Below are positions 45,855 to 54,997 of a stretch of DNA of 64,000 nucleotides, piece by piece; position 1 is the stretch's first letter; each line of letters starts with the position of its first letter. A program made the translations under genes and the position numbers. Below the pieces are notes generated by a model that worked only from the letters and a program-made list of their open reading frames with translations, did not search any database and was not told the origin of the DNA. The DNA comes from Candidatus Cloacimonadota bacterium (GTDB lineage: Bacteria; Muiribacteriota; UBA6191), in NCBI GenBank assembly GCA_023954715.1, contig JAGSHD010000003.1, forward strand, positions 124,001 through 188,000. The letters run 5' to 3'.

Positions 45855-46615
45855 TTTTGTTGTAAAAAATACCCTTGTGTTTTGATATGCTCAAATAGGA
45901 GCTTAGCTTCTAGACTATATCCAATACTATTCAAAAAGGGTGAATGTACAGATAGGTATTTTTTGGATACGCTAATATAGCTATATTTGTTTTGTGGTTC
46001 TTTCATTTCGTGACTTATATGAAAGCTATCTAAATTAAAGTGATTCATAAAACGGTCTAAATGAGTGTAATTGAAATATATAGGCCGATGATGTTTTTGT
46101 TTCATTAGATTAAGCGTTTTAAGATAATATAGTTTTTCTAAGTTACTCATGGAGACAGAAGGATATGAAAGTAGTTTACGTACTAATTTTACAATCTGTA
46201 ATGAGTTAATAGTAGAACCTTCCTGAGCTTTTGAGTAGATTAAATGGCCCAGTCGACTTCTCAAGATAATTCTACTTTCTGGCCTCATCTTAGCTATGAT
46301 CTGCAAGTGATCATCTATCGTTGAGTTTTTGAATCCCAGGTTAATTACTTTTAGCCCTTTGTACTGTGAGTCTGAATCGATCAATATTTGAAGATAATTT
46401 GGGTAAGACATACCGCTAGTAGCTCCATATCCACTTGTGAATCCATCACCAATGCAATATATGGAACGAACAGGATTTGACATGGCTATTTTAGCCATAG
46501 CCACTTTGAGTTGACTTTGTTGAGGTCTAAAGCGGGTCGTAAAGTAAAATATATTTAAAACAAGCTCGGATCCAATCAAAAGTAGGAAGGACCAGATCAA
46601 TGCCTTTTTAAACAT
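45851..46615 (-). CDS. SGNH/GDSL hydrolase-like protein with missing catalytic serine
   Basis: An N-terminal anchor (5-24) is followed by an SGNH-like domain. Block I reads CIGDGFTSGYGATSG, where the family has GDSFTYGYGA, so the nucleophile Ser is Gly (G58). Block II (NLGFKNSTI) is recognisable; the Asn of block III is not evident and the block V DxxH reads SVHS (H224) with Asp absent. The protein therefore looks catalytically dead or uses different chemistry. It overlaps the ccsA gene by 8 bp, placing it in the System II cytochrome c maturation transcript. Protein binding or cofactor handling is a guess. Confidence 0.6.
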   Translation of the reverse strand: MFKKALIWSFLLLIGSELVLNIFYFTTRFRPQQSQLKVAMAKIAMSNPVRSIYCIGDGFTSGYGATSGMSYPNYLQILIDSDSQYKGLKVINLGFKNSTIDDHLQIIAKMRPESRIILRSRLGHLIYSKAQEGSTINSLQIVKLVRKLLSYPSVSMSNLEKLYYLKTLNLMKQKHHRPIYFNYTHLDRFMNHFNLDSFHISHEMKEPQNKYSYISVSKKYLSVHSPFLNSIGYSLEAKLLFEHIKTQGYFLQQN

Positions 46616-48188
46616 AACGGGAGACGCGTTTTCTTTGTATGGTAGTAATATATAGGAGCTCTAATAGGACAAACAAAATTGCAACCTTGCTACTTGCAAC
46701 TCCTATGGAAAAAGTATGCTCACCTGTGTTTAAAAAGATATTAACACCATACCAAGCAACTAATAATAATATAAAGGCTAAAATACAGAGAAGAGCAACT
46801 ATGTACTCCTTAATCCATCCAACTCTCTTGGCATGTAAAATTAGGAGATATGAAATTAATGTGATTAATACCCATGTTTCTTTTGGGTTCCAGGCCCAAA
46901 AGCGACCCCAACTATTATGTGCCCATATGCCTCCTAATACAGTACCAAAACCAAGTAGAAAGACACCGCATTTAATACTATTGTGAATATATTTTATGAT
47001 GATCAGTGATGGTTCATCTGCCTTTGTAGAAAGATATAGATAATAGTGAGCAAGGATTGAGCTAAAAGCCAATATTGCATAAGAACATACAGTGGTTAAG
47101 ACGTGAAGACTAAGCCAAGCATTACTAGTTAAAACAGCGTTTAGGTTTAATAAGTCTTCAGCAGCAGGTAAAACAAACTTAGAAGATAGTATAAAAACAG
47201 TGGTTAAAACACCGAGCAAAAAGATGTCTTGTTTGGTTCTTTTGTGAAAGAAGACCAAAGATACGGCTATGCAACACCATGAAGCAAATATAATAGACTC
47301 ATAACTGTTACCGACAGGAGGACGATTTAGAATGTATATTCTTGAAAATATACCAAGGCTAGTAAAAAAGAATGCGAAAATACCTGAACATAAGGAAATA
47401 TACCAAAACTTTGATTTTCGTAATAGGACTCCTACCATGAGAGTAAATATATATAACATATAAGACCAGGCGAAGGGTCGTAGTTTATTATACATGATTT
47501 CAATGGTAAGCCTATTTTGTTCAATGGATGGGTCCTTAAGGTAGATAAATTGTTGTAGATCTACACAGGCTTTATCAAAGTTATTTTGATTTTTATCTTT
47601 AATAGCTAATAAAAGCGACTTTAAATGTTGTACGGGTAAGTTAGAGTCTGTAGTCTCTAAATCTTTGAGCATAGGTAAATTTAACCATTTTGCTTTAGGA
47701 TCTTTACTTGGGAATATATAGAGTGACTCACCATTAACAAACTCTTTAAAGACTTCAAACTTTTCCATTAAATTAGTGAAAGCTACCATATCTGGGTCGG
47801 TATTTTTGGTTTTATCTTTTGTACGCTTATAAAATCGAAGTAATTGTTGAAATTGGTCTTTTGCTAATAAATCTGATTGAGAGTAAAGCTCGGTAGAGTT
47901 AGAGATATTTAAAAGTCGTTGCATCGCTTTTGAGGGTAATGCAAACACTTTATGATCTTGAAGGGGGACAGTAGTATCAAGTAATTTTAAACAAAATTTA
48001 ACTGGGTCTATACCTGCTAAGCCTTGATTATTAGCGATAGATTTAGAAAAGTATCGAGCATAAGTATCAAAGGGTACTATACGACCATTAAAAACTATAG
48101 GGGTTTTAGAAAAATTAGACGTTTGTATTGAGTTGGCATTTAAGTGCTGGAAAAACCCTAGTATAAAGATTAAAAGTATAAATTTCAT
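46608..48188 (-). CDS. ccsA: Cytochrome c maturation protein CcsA (ResC-like), with N-terminal extracytoplasmic domain
   Basis: This is the haem-handling half of System II. The C-terminal 290 residues have about eight membrane segments with the tryptophan-rich WGRFWAWNPKETW motif and GGIWAHNSWG before it, plus flanking histidines. The N-terminal 235 residues form a signal-led soluble extracytoplasmic region not found in short CcsA proteins. It overlaps the ResB start/stop by one base, and the SGNH-like gene follows. Its targets in the window would be the CtaC and triheme cytochromes. Confidence 0.92.
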   Translation of the reverse strand: MKFILLIFILGFFQHLNANSIQTSNFSKTPIVFNGRIVPFDTYARYFSKSIANNQGLAGIDPVKFCLKLLDTTVPLQDHKVFALPSKAMQRLLNISNSTELYSQSDLLAKDQFQQLLRFYKRTKDKTKNTDPDMVAFTNLMEKFEVFKEFVNGESLYIFPSKDPKAKWLNLPMLKDLETTDSNLPVQHLKSLLLAIKDKNQNNFDKACVDLQQFIYLKDPSIEQNRLTIEIMYNKLRPFAWSYMLYIFTLMVGVLLRKSKFWYISLCSGIFAFFFTSLGIFSRIYILNRPPVGNSYESIIFASWCCIAVSLVFFHKRTKQDIFLLGVLTTVFILSSKFVLPAAEDLLNLNAVLTSNAWLSLHVLTTVCSYAILAFSSILAHYYLYLSTKADEPSLIIIKYIHNSIKCGVFLLGFGTVLGGIWAHNSWGRFWAWNPKETWVLITLISYLLILHAKRVGWIKEYIVALLCILAFILLLVAWYGVNIFLNTGEHTFSIGVASSKVAILFVLLELLYITTIQRKRVSRYV

Positions 48189-49702
48189 TATATGACTCCA
48201 TCCGTTTTATAATTGAGCCAAAATACAGAAGCCATTCCTAGGAGTAAAATAAAACATCCAAGATATATGGTTTGTACACCAGGGTCATAAACAAGTTGAA
48301 AAATCGTACCCTCGACTCCATGATCATTAGAGTAGTTAGCTTGAAATAATCTCCATCCTTGATAGTCGATAACATCATTTTTAACAATTGTTTTAGATGT
48401 TTGGGTTTGGCTAGTAAGATCCTTAATCTGGATGTCACTTTGAAATGATTTTAACATTTTAGAATTTGTATAATATTCACTTCTAAAGTCTAAAAGGGAC
48501 AATTGAAAAGGAAGTTTCTTTTTTCGTGGCATTAGAGAAACATTAAAAGTTTTGTTATCAAAGTATACAACTTTACTGCTACCTATATCTATGTGTAAAA
48601 GATCAGACAAACCGCCTGATTTACTTGCTAGTTGAAATGATGCAAGGGGATGATTATAACTAGAGTCATCAAGCCAATCTTTTGAAATTACATTTTGCTT
48701 CAATATAGCATGCTGGTATGTATGTTGTACGTGAAAGGTAAGACCTTGTATACCTAAACTAGCAAGCTTGTTTGGAGTCAACAATCCGGACTTATGAACG
48801 CCTAGGATATTAGAGGAATAATAGAATTTTCCGTTAGAACATGATGCGATTAATACAGAGTTTGTATATGACCTACCAATAAACTCTAAACTAGTTGTAG
48901 CACTTAAAAATTTTAAAAGTTGCACAGGTTGTAGTTTAACAAGTTCGAAGTGAATAAGTTGTTTAGAAATTTTAAAATCGTAAGATTTAGCGTGTTCTAA
49001 ACTATTTGGGTTTAAACTCAACCATTGAGCATCTAAATTTAGTTGGGTTTTGATTTTTATCTTTACTGCAGGTAAAGAGGTTTCAAAAGGAGCCTTTTGA
49101 CTAGAATGGACAAGGTGTATGTTTCCGTATGGTTTATAAGCTTTTAAGATTAAATCCGTCTTGGAGTCTATCTGTTGACGAATATTTTTAGAGAAGTTGA
49201 ATCCCGGTTTACTTAAATCAAATTGATAATTATTGATATGAAGCATGCTATGATCCATAGAGAGAGTATTGCTACTAGCTCCTTCGGTGAGTCGTACAGT
49301 ACCCACGATACCATGATATTTTGAAATGATTGCCCCAACGATTAGGATCAAAATACCAGCATGAGTAGATAAAAAACCAAATCTGTCCTTTAAAGTACTA
49401 GACATCTTAACGATTGTTGAAGCAAAAATATTCACAAAAATAGCGCTTAAAAAGAACTCAAACCATTTTGCTTGATAAAAGTATGAGTCTACATATTGAC
49501 GGCCCATCTGAACTTCTGTGATAGAGCTAATAATCAGAACTATAACTAAAATCAGAAGCAAACCCATGGCAAATTGTATAGAGCCTAAGCGATTTAGTAT
49601 TCGTGACTTATGGATGTTAAATCCCTTTGATATTAGGACTTGTATGACAGTCAGTGTAATGAGTATAGTTAATGTTACGACTATAGATGTATTATCAAAC
49701 AT
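48188..49702 (-). CDS. ccsB: Cytochrome c maturation protein ResB/CcsB
   Basis: This is the partner of CcsA in System II. Three to four N-terminal membrane segments (near 5-25, 45-62, 80-98 and 112-130) precede a large extracytoplasmic beta-rich domain (about 150-465) and a final membrane segment (475-495). The motif RLGSIQFAMGLLLILVIV with STHAGILILIVGAIIS is typical of ResB. The start is ATG 49702, with AGAAGG upstream; a TTG one codon earlier is less likely. A hairpin at 49774-49798 separates it from tal. Confidence 0.88.
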   Translation of the reverse strand: MFDNTSIVVTLTILITLTVIQVLISKGFNIHKSRILNRLGSIQFAMGLLLILVIVLIISSITEVQMGRQYVDSYFYQAKWFEFFLSAIFVNIFASTIVKMSSTLKDRFGFLSTHAGILILIVGAIISKYHGIVGTVRLTEGASSNTLSMDHSMLHINNYQFDLSKPGFNFSKNIRQQIDSKTDLILKAYKPYGNIHLVHSSQKAPFETSLPAVKIKIKTQLNLDAQWLSLNPNSLEHAKSYDFKISKQLIHFELVKLQPVQLLKFLSATTSLEFIGRSYTNSVLIASCSNGKFYYSSNILGVHKSGLLTPNKLASLGIQGLTFHVQHTYQHAILKQNVISKDWLDDSSYNHPLASFQLASKSGGLSDLLHIDIGSSKVVYFDNKTFNVSLMPRKKKLPFQLSLLDFRSEYYTNSKMLKSFQSDIQIKDLTSQTQTSKTIVKNDVIDYQGWRLFQANYSNDHGVEGTIFQLVYDPGVQTIYLGCFILLLGMASVFWLNYKTDGVI

Positions 49703-49773
49703 CAATGTACCTTCTTATAAAAAGAGTCAATTTTTCTCTTGTAATTAGCTGAAAATATTAAAGTGAGTTAATG

Positions 49774-49798
49774 GCCTAGCACTATTAGAGCGCTAGGC
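49774..49798 (-). terminator. Hairpin terminator of the thiI-hemH-pgi-tal operon
   Basis: On the minus strand a 10-bp stem (GCCTAGCGCT with AGTGCTAGGC) closes a CTAAT loop. One pair is G-U on the minus strand but A-C on the plus strand, so it folds properly only as minus-strand RNA. It lies 8 bp after the tal stop; a T-run is lacking, so termination may be partial. Confidence 0.55.
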
Positions 49799-49805
49799 AA
49801 TAAAA

Positions 49806-50747
49806 CTACATTTTAGATGAAATAAATTGCTCGAGTTTAACTAAATCTTTAGCAAAATTTCGAATACCTTCAGATAGCTTCTCTGTTGCCATCGGATCTT
49901 CATTCATCATCCATCTAAATGTGTTTTCATTCATGTCAATCTTTTCTATCTCAAGGGATAATGCTCGTTCGGTAGATAGTTTATGCTCAACCGTCCCAGT
50001 TGAACTTTGTAATTCTTCCAACCATTTAGGAGCTATGGTAAGAAGATCACATCCAGCTAATTCAATAACTTCTGCTGTATTTCGAAAGCTCGCACCCATA
50101 ACAACAGTTTTGAAATTGAATTTTTTGTAGTAGTTATAGATAGATTGTACCGAAACAACTCCTGGATCTTCAGCTGGTAAGTAAGAGTCTTTACCTTCGG
50201 CTTTTTTGTACCAGTCCAATATCCGACCAACAAAAGGGGAGATTAGGGTTATCCCTGCATCAGCGCATGCAATCGCCTGGGCTTTTGAGAATAATAAAGT
50301 TAAGTTACAGCAAATACCTTCTTTTTCTAAAACTTCTGCTGCTTTTATTCCTTCCCAAGTAGAAGCAATTTTTATTAATATACGTTTCTTATCGATCCCA
50401 GAATCTTGATACATTTGAATCAATTCTCGTGCTTTATCAATGGTAGCTTGGGTATCAAAAGATAACCTAGCATCGACTTCTGTTGATACTCTTCCTGGTA
50501 CAGTTTTTAAAATTTCAACACCGAAACGAACTGATAATAAATCCAAAATATTTTCTAGATTACCTTTTCCTTGGTTTATTGCAGCCGCTACTATGTCTTG
50601 ATATTCATCCATTTGAGCCGCTTGAAATATAAGACTTGGGTTTGTAGTTGCATCGGTAGGTTTGTATTGTTGAATAGACTGAATATCACCCGTGTCCGCA
50701 ACGATGGTGGTCATATTTTTTAATTGTTCAAGTTTTGATATAGTCAT
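49806..50747 (-). CDS. tal: Transaldolase
   Basis: This enzyme interconverts sugar phosphates in the non-oxidative pentose phosphate pathway. It shows [29 protein letters not shown], the Schiff-base Lys in [11 protein letters not shown] and [21 protein letters not shown], all hallmark segments of the TalB subfamily. The 313-residue length is standard. AAGGAGATATA precedes the ATG. It is the last gene of the minus operon, after pgi, and so links glycolysis with pentose phosphates. Confidence 0.96.
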   Translation of the reverse strand: MTISKLEQLKNMTTIVADTGDIQSIQQYKPTDATTNPSLIFQAAQMDEYQDIVAAAINQGKGNLENILDLLSVRFGVEILKTVPGRVSTEVDARLSFDTQATIDKARELIQMYQDSGIDKKRILIKIASTWEGIKAAEVLEKEGICCNLTLLFSKAQAIACADAGITLISPFVGRILDWYKKAEGKDSYLPAEDPGVVSVQSIYNYYKKFNFKTVVMGASFRNTAEVIELAGCDLLTIAPKWLEELQSSTGTVEHKLSTERALSLEIEKIDMNENTFRWMMNEDPMATEKLSEGIRNFAKDLVKLEQFISSKM

Positions 50748-50768
50748 TATATCTCCTTATAATTTGGA

Positions 50769-52391
50769 TTAGTTGATAAACTCGTTTAATAGACCCTGAG
50801 TAGAAGAGTCGTGTTTTGAAAAATCTTTTGTGTTCATTTCTTCTAGAATGGTTTTAGCTAGTTTTTTTCCTAGTTCTACTCCCCATTGATCAAATGGATT
50901 GATGTTCCAGATAACTCCTTGAACATAGACTTTATGCTCATATAATGCTATTAGTGCACCCAATGAATGCGGTGTTAAGCGATCAATCAATAATGTATTT
51001 GATACTTTATTACCAGCAAATGTTTTGTGATGTTTTAATCGATCAATTTCTTCAGAACTGAGGTTTTGCTCTTTGAGTTGGGAAACTACTTTATCAGTAC
51101 TTAATCCAAAAGCTAGTGCTTCTGTTTGAGCAAAGAAGTTAGCCATAAGTTTAGGATGATGGTCCGAAATATCGTTTAAACTAGATTTAAACCCAATAAA
51201 ATCAGATGGAATGAATTTGGTCCCTTGGTGAATCAATTGATAAAAGGCATGTTGACCGTTTGTACCCGGCTCCCCCCATATAATTGGACCTGTTTGATAG
51301 TCTATAAAGTTGCCCTGATTGTCGACACTTTTACCGTTGGACTCCATATCCACTTGCTGAAAGTGGGCCGCAAATCGATGAAGATATTGATCATAAGGTA
51401 AAAGAGCATGAGAGTCAGCATCTAAAAAATTGTTGTTCCAGATCCCAATTAACGCCATAATGACGGGGAGATTTTGAGAAAACTCTGTCAGTTTAAAATG
51501 ATTATCCATGGAATGGGCACCTGATAAAAGCTCGTGAAATCGATCTGGGCCAAAGGCTAACATAAGTGGTAAACCAATTGCAGACCATAAAGAGTATCGA
51601 CCTCCCACAAAATCCCAAAACGGAAAGATTCGATCTTTTGAGATCCCAAATTGTGTGACTGCTTCTACGTTAGTAGACATGGCAGCAAAATGGTAAGCTA
51701 CAGCATCTTCATTTAAGGCTTGGACTAACCACTGTCTTGCGCTTGCCGCATTGGTCATGGTCTCTTGGGTCGTAAAAGTTTTTGAAGCTACTAAAAACAG
51801 AGTTGTATTTGGATCTAAATGTTTTAAAGTCTCCGTAATATGCGTACCATCCACATTGGAGACAAAATGAACTTTTGGCCCATTTAGATAGTGCAATAAA
51901 CCTTCATAAACCATTTTAGGGCCTAAATCAGATCCACCTATACCTATATTCACAACATCAGTAATGTTTTTACCCGATTGACCTTGGAGATCTCCGTTTC
52001 TAATTTTTTTAGAAAACTTTGACATGGAGTCTAATACTTCATGTACTTGCTCATAAACATTATCACCTTCAAACAACAATGTACCTTCATTGGGGTGGCG
52101 CAAAGCTGTATGTAAAACTGCTCGTCCTTCAGTATGATTAATTCTTTTAGCATTAAACATGTCAGAAATAGCAGATTTTAGATCACAGGATTCAGCTAGT
52201 TTAAGAAGTTCTGCGAATACTTCTTTATCTACTAAGTTTTTAGAATAATCTAAAAAGAAGTCCTCATGCCGCAAGGAAAACTGACCGAATCTTGATGGAT
52301 CGTTTTGAAATAGAGTCTTAAGGTGAGTTTCTTTAAATTTGATTGAAAGATCTTGTAAGTTTTTCCATTCTGGTTTTGATTTTAGGCTCAT
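50769..52391 (-). CDS. pgi: Glucose-6-phosphate isomerase
   Basis: This enzyme interconverts glucose 6-phosphate and fructose 6-phosphate. Typical Pgi signatures are present: [52 protein letters not shown] and the C-terminal [18 protein letters not shown]. The length of 540 residues matches the long bacterial/eukaryotic type. A strong ribosome site (AGGAGAG) precedes the ATG. It lies between hemH and tal in the same operon. Confidence 0.97.
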   Translation of the reverse strand: MSLKSKPEWKNLQDLSIKFKETHLKTLFQNDPSRFGQFSLRHEDFFLDYSKNLVDKEVFAELLKLAESCDLKSAISDMFNAKRINHTEGRAVLHTALRHPNEGTLLFEGDNVYEQVHEVLDSMSKFSKKIRNGDLQGQSGKNITDVVNIGIGGSDLGPKMVYEGLLHYLNGPKVHFVSNVDGTHITETLKHLDPNTTLFLVASKTFTTQETMTNAASARQWLVQALNEDAVAYHFAAMSTNVEAVTQFGISKDRIFPFWDFVGGRYSLWSAIGLPLMLAFGPDRFHELLSGAHSMDNHFKLTEFSQNLPVIMALIGIWNNNFLDADSHALLPYDQYLHRFAAHFQQVDMESNGKSVDNQGNFIDYQTGPIIWGEPGTNGQHAFYQLIHQGTKFIPSDFIGFKSSLNDISDHHPKLMANFFAQTEALAFGLSTDKVVSQLKEQNLSSEEIDRLKHHKTFAGNKVSNTLLIDRLTPHSLGALIALYEHKVYVQGVIWNINPFDQWGVELGKKLAKTILEEMNTKDFSKHDSSTQGLLNEFIN

Positions 52392-52410
52392 GTACTCTCC
52401 TGAAAATGGG

Positions 52411-53409
52411 TTATTTTTTATGAATTCTAGACCAACCTATCCCTAAGGACTCGATTTTCATGTATGTGTTTACTAATTCAATAAGACATTGTATGAAGGA
52501 CTCTTCTGTGTTTAAAGAGGGGCTTCTGTGAAAGTTTTGAATACCGAGCTCTTGTGCTAACTCTGCGAACTCTATGTCTACTTCGTGTAGGGTTTCGATG
52601 TGATCCCCCACAAAGCTCATGGGAATCACTAATAAATTGGATTCATCAAGATTAGAGTATAACTCAAGGGTTTCTTCCATAGATGGACCTAACCATGGTA
52701 CAGGCCCAACTTGTGATTGGTAACAGAGTTTCCAGTCACCGGACCATTGGAGTTCTTTTAATAATAAGCCAACTGTTTTTTGAATTTGCTTTTGATAGGG
52801 ATCGCCTTCTTCAATATAGGACTTAGGTACACTGTGAGCAGAAAATATTAGAGTTGGGACCGTACCAGAACTATAGTACTTTTGCAGTCCGATGTTGATT
52901 CTTTCGGCTAGTGCTTTGATATATGGTTGAAAATCATACCATTGGTACAATAATCGAAAAGATATATCATCCGCTTCCAAAAAGTCTATGGCTCGTTTTA
53001 ACTCTAAAAAAGATGTTTCTGAAGTAGCAATAGAGTAATGGGGATATAAAGGGACCACTAGGACATCTTCAATTTTATCTCTCTTCATTTGAAGGACGGC
53101 ATCTTCAATAGTTGGTTTGGTGTATCTCATTCCCACGTAAAAATAATACTCTTCAAACTCACTGCGTAGTCGATCCAAAATAGATTGAGTCATAGCTACA
53201 AGAGGGCTACCTCCACCTATTTCCTCATATTTTTCTTGAACAGATGGAGTTCTTTTTTTGGAAATGATTTTGGCTACTAATTTTTGCATGACAGAGGGTA
53301 TACCAATTTTAATACCATCAGTGTCAGAAAAAAGTTGATACAAAAAATCTTCTACTTCTTCTGTGTTTACGGGTCCCCCGAAATTTAAAAATAATACTGC
53401 TTTTTTCAT
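52411..53409 (-). CDS. hemH: Ferrochelatase
   Basis: This enzyme inserts iron into protoporphyrin IX, the last step of protohaem synthesis. [21 protein letters not shown] at the N-terminus, the His in [17 protein letters not shown] and [22 protein letters not shown], with its catalytic Glu, are conserved family segments. The length of 332 residues is typical. It begins 2 bp after thiI and precedes pgi. It works directly after HemY, whose gene is about 20 kb away on the opposite strand. Confidence 0.96.
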   Translation of the reverse strand: MKKAVLFLNFGGPVNTEEVEDFLYQLFSDTDGIKIGIPSVMQKLVAKIISKKRTPSVQEKYEEIGGGSPLVAMTQSILDRLRSEFEEYYFYVGMRYTKPTIEDAVLQMKRDKIEDVLVVPLYPHYSIATSETSFLELKRAIDFLEADDISFRLLYQWYDFQPYIKALAERINIGLQKYYSSGTVPTLIFSAHSVPKSYIEEGDPYQKQIQKTVGLLLKELQWSGDWKLCYQSQVGPVPWLGPSMEETLELYSNLDESNLLVIPMSFVGDHIETLHEVDIEFAELAQELGIQNFHRSPSLNTEESFIQCLIELVNTYMKIESLGIGWSRIHKK

Positions 53410-53411
53410 AG

Positions 53412-54635
53412 TTATGGCCTTAGTCTATCTTCAAAACCTTGAGGAATTTTAATGCCAGCATTTTTTTCATATACTAGCTTACCCATTTCAAACGCTATTA
53501 CTTTAGTATTTTCAATACAAGGACGAATCACATCAACCATTGGGATTTGTGCTTCGATTTCTCGAATTTCGTGTAAATCAATAGCCTGCTCTGGATGAGG
53601 ATCTAATAAAAAGGAGCAACAATCATCATAGGGGATAATACTGGTATCATAAGTACCAATTTTTCGAGCATTAGCCATGACTTCGTTTTTATTTTGACCG
53701 ATTAAGGGGGATATAACAGGATAATCTGCTACATCATGAATGGCTCGAAGATTATCTAAAGTTTGAGATGCGACTTGACCTACACTGTCTCCTGTAATAT
53801 ATCCCTTACACTTTTCTTTATGTCGAATGATTGATGCGATTCGAAACATCATTCTGCGATACGATACCATACGCATTTTAGAAGGTACAAATCCAATAAT
53901 AGCACGTTGCAACTCTCCAAATGGTATCATATATAAACGTGTATATGGTTGATAGCTAGAAAGGGTTTTTACTAGTGTCATTACCTTATCACGCACGTCT
54001 TTTTCTTCGTCATGGTGATTATGAAAGTGAGCAAATACTACACGACAACCACGTTGAAACATATTCCATGATGCTACGGGTGAGTCGATGCCGCCAGATA
54101 CTAAACTTAATAAACGTCCTGATGACCCCACAGGTAAACCTCCAGGGCCTTGCGTCTTTTTACAATATAGTAGTGTCTCTTCTTTATAGACGTGTACATA
54201 TAGTTTGTGCTCAGGGTTACTAAGGTCTACAGTTAATTTGTCTTCTATGTATACTGCGCTGCCCACAAGTCGTGCAATTTCTGGGCTCTTTTGAGGGAAT
54301 TTTTTATAGTTTCTTTTTGCTTCTACCTTAAAGGTTCCAGATAAATCAGAAGTTAAAGTTTTTGCTACTTGATAAATTTTATCTAGATCGCTTTCGCAAG
54401 TTGTTATTTTAGAGAAGTCACAAATACCAGCAATCTTCATCAAAAGTGCTTCGATATCTTTACAGGAAATAGAAAGGTCAAACTCAACGTAGATACGATC
54501 TCTTAAAAACTCAATGCGATTTTTACCTAAAGTATTAGCTGAGGCCTTTATATTTTTAACTAAAATATCTTCAAAGTATCTTCTGTTACCGCCTTTGAGG
54601 CAGATTTCATCAAATCGAATTAAATATTTGTGCAT
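53412..54635 (-). CDS. thiI: ThiI, tRNA 4-thiouridine synthase family (no rhodanese domain)
   Basis: A ferredoxin-like and THUMP N-terminal region (1-165) is followed by a PP-loop ATPase domain with SGGIDSPVASW and the nearby FAHFHNH. At 407 residues it ends after the AdoMet/PP-loop domain and lacks the C-terminal rhodanese domain of the E. coli protein, as in many bacteria where a separate cysteine desulphurase supplies sulphur. A Cys in DDCCSFLLDP is conserved in the family. AAAGGA precedes the ATG. It is the first gene of the operon. Confidence 0.93.
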   Translation of the reverse strand: MHKYLIRFDEICLKGGNRRYFEDILVKNIKASANTLGKNRIEFLRDRIYVEFDLSISCKDIEALLMKIAGICDFSKITTCESDLDKIYQVAKTLTSDLSGTFKVEAKRNYKKFPQKSPEIARLVGSAVYIEDKLTVDLSNPEHKLYVHVYKEETLLYCKKTQGPGGLPVGSSGRLLSLVSGGIDSPVASWNMFQRGCRVVFAHFHNHHDEEKDVRDKVMTLVKTLSSYQPYTRLYMIPFGELQRAIIGFVPSKMRMVSYRRMMFRIASIIRHKEKCKGYITGDSVGQVASQTLDNLRAIHDVADYPVISPLIGQNKNEVMANARKIGTYDTSIIPYDDCCSFLLDPHPEQAIDLHEIREIEAQIPMVDVIRPCIENTKVIAFEMGKLVYEKNAGIKIPQGFEDRLRP

Positions 54636-54997
54636 GTTATGAGTCCTTTAATTAGCTTTGTTTTAAGTTATAAGCGAAAACGCGAGTTGAAAATTGTGAG
54701 GTAATAGTACCACATAACTCTAATGAAATATTCAGTGCTAAAGCACAAATGTCTTGGATTTGAAAATGGAATCCACTTATACTAGCAAGACATGTTAATA
54801 CCACCATAAATTATAGTATGAACTCTACTATAAAATAGGTGTAAATGTAAAGGGTATTTCTTTAATGGTAAAGCCATTTTGAAGAGCTATAGTACTTTGA
54901 TATAAGAGTAGATATTTTACTTAATTTGTAAAGTAATTATAGTCAACTTATACCCTAATGTTAGTTGGTGTGACTATACCCGATTTTATGATTATTT
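54636..54997. other. Divergent intergenic region between thiI and pbpC
   Basis: This 362-bp A+T-rich gap carries promoters for both directions. I see an inverted repeat (TTATAGT at 54811-54817, ACTATAA at 54827-54833, 9-base spacer) that could be an operator, and a possible pbpC promoter (54897-54925). There is no RNA gene and no clear ribosome site before pbpC. Confidence 0.4.
54897..54925 (+). promoter_or_regulatory. Possible sigma-70-type promoter for pbpC
   Basis: TTGATA (54897-54902) and CTTAAT (54920-54925) are separated by 17 bases: five of six and four of six matches to the consensus elements. Confidence 0.3.

Noticed and set aside
46639..46986. Antisense open frame over ccsA
   Set aside because: Shadow of a strong membrane-protein gene; no ribosome site.
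54811..54833. Inverted repeat before pbpC as a definite operator
   Set aside because: Seven-base A+T arms occur often in such DNA; noted only in the region entry.
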